NCBI GenBank assembly: GCA_025927935.1
Contig: JAICKM010000458.1
Location: 1-5,899 of the forward strand
Reading direction: 5' to 3'
DNA length: 5,899 bases
DNA from: Chloroflexia bacterium
GTDB taxonomy: Bacteria > Chloroflexota > Chloroflexia > QHBQ01 > JADMIH01
A model generated the notes under the pieces. It was not told the origin of the DNA. It worked only from the letters and a program-made list of their open reading frames with translations, and did not search any database. This document shows, in pieces, positions 5,775 to 5,899 of this stretch. The position numbers and the translations under genes were made by a program. Position 1 is the first letter of the stretch, and each line of letters opens with the position of its first letter.

Positions 5775-5799
5775 CGTGCCGGCGTATCCGGCAGGCACG
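5775..5799 (+). promoter_or_regulatory. Leader hairpin with two alternative stems
   Basis: CGTGCC (5775-5780) can pair with GGCACG (5794-5799), or TGCCGG (5777-5782) with CCGGCA (5788-5793) around a five-base loop; the two share bases and exclude each other. The element lies between the predicted transcription start and the ribosome binding site. It may be a repressor operator, an mRNA structure or simple stability element. Confidence 0.4.
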
Positions 5800-5824
5800 G
5801 GTATGCAAGTAAGGGAGATCTACG

Positions 5825-5899
5825 ATGGACAAAGCCGTGACCCTGGATGCGGTGTTGGACTTGGTCAAACAACTTTCGCCAATCGATCAGGTGCGCTTA
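5825..5899 (+). CDS. Start of a small-protein-like gene, 3'-partial
   Basis: Only the first 25 codons are inside the window, open to the end. AAGGGAG (5811-5817) seven bases before the ATG, together with the strong promoter upstream, makes this a confident start. The peptide MDKAVTLDAVLDLVKQLSP followed by IDQVRL reads as an amphipathic helix with an LSPxDQxRL-type cap. That is reminiscent of the N-termini of small antitoxin-like or DUF2281-type proteins common in Chloroflexota and Cyanobacteria. That identification is a guess from 25 residues. If right, a toxin gene (for example a PIN-domain or RelE-type protein) should follow just beyond the window. Confidence 0.75.
   Translation, partial: MDKAVTLDAVLDLVKQLSPIDQVRL

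Noticed and set aside
4770..5868. Antisense frames of 260-340 codons over the PRTase-like gene
   Set aside because: Arg/Gly/Pro-rich composition typical of reverse-frame shadows; the + strand frame has a ribosome binding site and recognisable motifs.

Overview
This window is G+C-rich bacterial DNA with closely packed genes, all on the + strand. No rRNA, tRNA, insertion sequence or CRISPR array is visible. Three things are compatible with a Chloroflexota (Anaerolineae-like) genome: the double PRC-barrel protein with its C-terminal repeats, the tiny membrane proteins, and an extended -10 promoter of the form TGC-TATAAT. That placement rests on remembered resemblance and is an inference only.

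Layout: (1) Positions 2-1129 hold most of a class I PLP-dependent aminotransferase; its first residues probably lie before the window. It is followed by a long, nearly perfect hairpin (1161-1204). (2) Positions 1352-1864 encode a bacterioferritin-like diiron protein that keeps all six expected iron ligands but has Leu where the haem-ligand Met should be. It is preceded by a leader able to form several competing stems, one of which would cover the ribosome binding site. (3) Positions 1865-2158 form a gap of about 290 bases with no convincing gene but with two abutting hairpins. (4) Positions 2173-3880 look like a three-gene operon: a 51-residue single-span membrane protein, a 434-residue PRC-barrel protein with two C-terminal repeats and a proline-rich tail, and a second 51-residue membrane protein resembling DUF3096. 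Each has a good ribosome binding site. Two consecutive hairpins (3880-3895 and 3907-3940) close the operon; the second looks like a terminator. (5) Positions 3960-5708 encode a 582-residue protein whose middle resembles a phosphoribosyltransferase (PRTase) and whose C-terminal half recalls a degenerate kinase-like domain. (6) A clear extended -10 promoter (5754-5762), a leader hairpin and a ribosome binding site drive a gene starting at 5825 that runs off the window.

How they may work together: the ferritin-like protein, PRC-barrel protein and tiny membrane proteins have the look of a stress or envelope maintenance group (iron storage or detoxification plus membrane-associated scaffolding), but nothing here proves a shared function. 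The aminotransferase looks like unrelated amino-acid metabolism. The PRTase-like gene is the least understood full-length gene and the best candidate for something undescribed.
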